A DNA stretch of 7,874 bases. It comes from an uncultured Bacilli bacterium (lineage in GTDB: Bacteria > Bacillota_I > Bacilli_A > RF39 > UBA660). The stretch lies in contig CANRMZ010000050.1 of the NCBI GenBank assembly GCA_947631885.1, positions 1-7,874 on the forward strand, read 5' to 3'. The translations under genes and the position numbers were made by a program. Every line of letters begins with the position of its first letter. Position 1 is the stretch's first letter. Positions 6,618 through 7,874 of the stretch are shown piece after piece. The notes below the pieces were generated by a model. The model made no database searches. It was not told the origin of the DNA and saw nothing but the letters and a program-made list of their open reading frames with translations.

Positions 6618-7793
6618 ATGGCAGAACTACTTGCTCCCGCGGGGGATAAAGAAAAACTTGAGTATGCTTTTTTATATGGGGCTGATGCGGTTTATTTTGG
6701 CGGTCAAAATTATTCTCTAAGAGCTAATGCCAAAAACTTTAGTAATGAAGAAATTGCCGAGGCTACCGCGTATGCTCATAGTTTAAATAAAAAAGTATAC
6801 GTAACAGTTAATATCGTTTTTCATAACGAAGATCTTGTAGGTTTAAAAGAATACCTATCATTTTTAGCAAGCATTAAAGTTGATGGCATTATCGCTAGTG
6901 ATATTATTGTTCTTGATTTAATTAAAGAACTTAATTTGGATGTTAAAGTTATTCTTTCTACCCAAGCTAGTGTCTTAAATCACTATGCTGCCTCCTTTTA
7001 TAAAGACTTAGGGGTAGACCAAATTGTCATGGCTCGTGAAGCTTTAAAAGATGATATTGTTAGAATAAAAGATAATACCGGTTTAGAGATTGAGTGTTTT
7101 ATTCATGGGGCTATGTGTACCTCCATCTCGGGTAAATGTGTTCTTTCTAATCATACCACCTTAAGAGACTCTAACCGGGGTGGATGTGCCCAAATATGTC
7201 GTTGGGTATTTAATGAAGATGATGAACATCCCTTTACAATGACTCCTAAAGATTTAAATTTTATTGATTATATTTCCGATATGATAAATTCAGGTGTAAA
7301 TACCTTTAAGGTCGAGGGCAGAATGCGGGGCATATATTATATAGCTACAGTTATATTATGTTATCGAAGAGTAATAGATAAAATTTTAAATAATACTTTA
7401 ACGGAAGAAGATAAAAAATATTATTTAAAAATCTTAAATAGAGTAGCTAACCGTGATAGTGCACCACAGTTTTATGATCATCTTCCTGATTATAATGATC
7501 AATACTATGCTTTAAGAGATGAAGAAAGCAATCAAGATTTTTTAGGAATTATCATAGATTATGATAAAGAAAAAGGCCTTGCAACGATAGAAGAGCGAAA
7601 TCTATTTAAAATAGGGGATGAAGTAGAGATTATAGGACCAAATCATGAGACGTTTAAAAGCACTATTAATGCTATTTATGATGAGGATGATAATCCTATA
7701 GAAGTAGCTAATAAACCGAGAATGATTATTAAGGTCCCTTTTGCTTTACCTCTTGAGAAAAAAGATTTAATGAGAGTTAAAATAAATTTATAG
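6618..7793 (+). CDS. trhP2: U32 family Fe-S protein, probable tRNA uridine-34 hydroxylation protein TrhP2 (YrrO-like)
   Basis: A 391-residue protein. It begins at once with the family N terminus A-E-L-L-A-P-A-G-D (2-10) and A-D-A-V-Y-F-G-G (22-29) of a TIM-barrel-like domain. The full PROSITE U32 signature is present at 159-177: E-x-F-x2-G-A-M-C-x4-G-x-C-x-L-S with Cys167 and Cys174. Downstream R-G-G-C-A-Q-I-C-R-W (187-196) adds Cys190 and Cys194, giving four candidate [4Fe-4S] ligands. F-K-V-E-G-R-M (230-236) is also conserved. The C terminus (about 305-391) fits the small beta-barrel U32 C-terminal domain. Members once called peptidases are now known as prephenate-dependent hydroxylation factors (TrhP for tRNA U34, RlhA for 23S rRNA, UbiU/UbiV for ubiquinone). 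Here trmR and the TrhP1-like gene directly upstream point to tRNA. Length is slightly below Bacillus YrrO. Which cysteine is the fourth ligand is not certain. Confidence 0.9.
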   Translation: MAELLAPAGDKEKLEYAFLYGADAVYFGGQNYSLRANAKNFSNEEIAEATAYAHSLNKKVYVTVNIVFHNEDLVGLKEYLSFLASIKVDGIIASDIIVLDLIKELNLDVKVILSTQASVLNHYAASFYKDLGVDQIVMAREALKDDIVRIKDNTGLEIECFIHGAMCTSISGKCVLSNHTTLRDSNRGGCAQICRWVFNEDDEHPFTMTPKDLNFIDYISDMINSGVNTFKVEGRMRGIYYIATVILCYRRVIDKILNNTLTEEDKKYYLKILNRVANRDSAPQFYDHLPDYNDQYYALRDEESNQDFLGIIIDYDKEKGLATIEERNLFKIGDEVEIIGPNHETFKSTINAIYDEDDNPIEVANKPRMIIKVPFALPLEKKDLMRVKINL

Positions 7794-7849
7794 TAATTAG
7801 TAGCATCAAACTACATATAATATGAAGAGTTAGTTGAATAATTTTGTTA

Positions 7850-7874
7850 TTGACATTTTATATGTTTTTTTGTA
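7850..7874 (+). promoter_or_regulatory. Probable promoter cut by the window edge
   Basis: TTGACA (7850-7855) is a perfect -35 box. Seventeen bases on, the last two bases of the window (7873-7874) read TA, the first two of a -10 box. The rest lies outside. A new transcription unit probably begins just beyond the edge. In the 81-base stretch after trhP2 I see no convincing terminator; the TATAAT at 7816-7821 lacks a matching -35. Confidence 0.5.

Noticed and set aside
7800..7837. Terminator after trhP2
   Set aside because: GTAG/CTAC (7800-7814) is a four-base stem, and the TCAAACTA / TTAGTTGA pairing needs a bulge; neither is followed by a U-run.

Overview
The window is AT-rich (roughly 30% GC by eye), densely packed with genes all on the + strand. 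It looks like a low-GC Firmicutes chromosome, in or near the Bacilli, Erysipelotrichia or gut Mollicutes-related lineages. TGA is used as a real stop (end of ireB and of ruvX) and tryptophan is TGG, so this is the standard bacterial code and not a Mycoplasma code. A membrane-anchored MltG shows that the cell makes peptidoglycan. Exact taxonomy cannot be read from the sequence.

Left region (3-3130): the 3' end of an AAA+ ATPase, probably MoxR-like, lies 2 bases upstream of a large 906-residue membrane protein. I identify the latter as a probable extracytoplasmic transglutaminase/protease-fold enzyme, because a Cys704-His741-Asp753 triad sits in recognisable transglutaminase-core motifs between two transmembrane helices. 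MoxR ATPases next to membrane transglutaminase-like proteins are a known but poorly understood bacterial pairing, usually with a DUF58 protein. No DUF58 gene is visible here, although it could lie upstream of the window.

Centre (3131-3253): a 123-base intergenic region carries a good sigma-A-type promoter with an extended -10, an AU-rich hairpin and a strong ribosome binding site. It starts the right-hand operon.

Right region (3254-7793): six tightly packed genes in the classical Firmicutes order ireB/reoM, ruvX, DUF1292, mltG, trmR, trhP1-like, trhP2-like. That is seven names for seven consecutive reading frames, with the last three forming one functional block. The first four combine a kinase-controlled regulator of cell-wall synthesis (IreB/ReoM), a Holliday-junction-resolvase-fold protein (RuvX), a small protein of unknown function and the glycan-strand terminase MltG. 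The last three form a probable tRNA wobble-uridine pathway: two U32-family proteins hydroxylate U34 and TrmR methylates it to 5-methoxyuridine. The smaller U32 protein has lost all cluster-type cysteines, while its partner carries the complete U32 signature. In Bacillus relatives alaS precedes ireB; here the AAA+/transglutaminase pair occupies that place.

Right edge (7794-7874): 81 bases without a gene. They end in a consensus -35 box whose -10 would begin at the last two bases, so a new transcription unit probably starts just outside.
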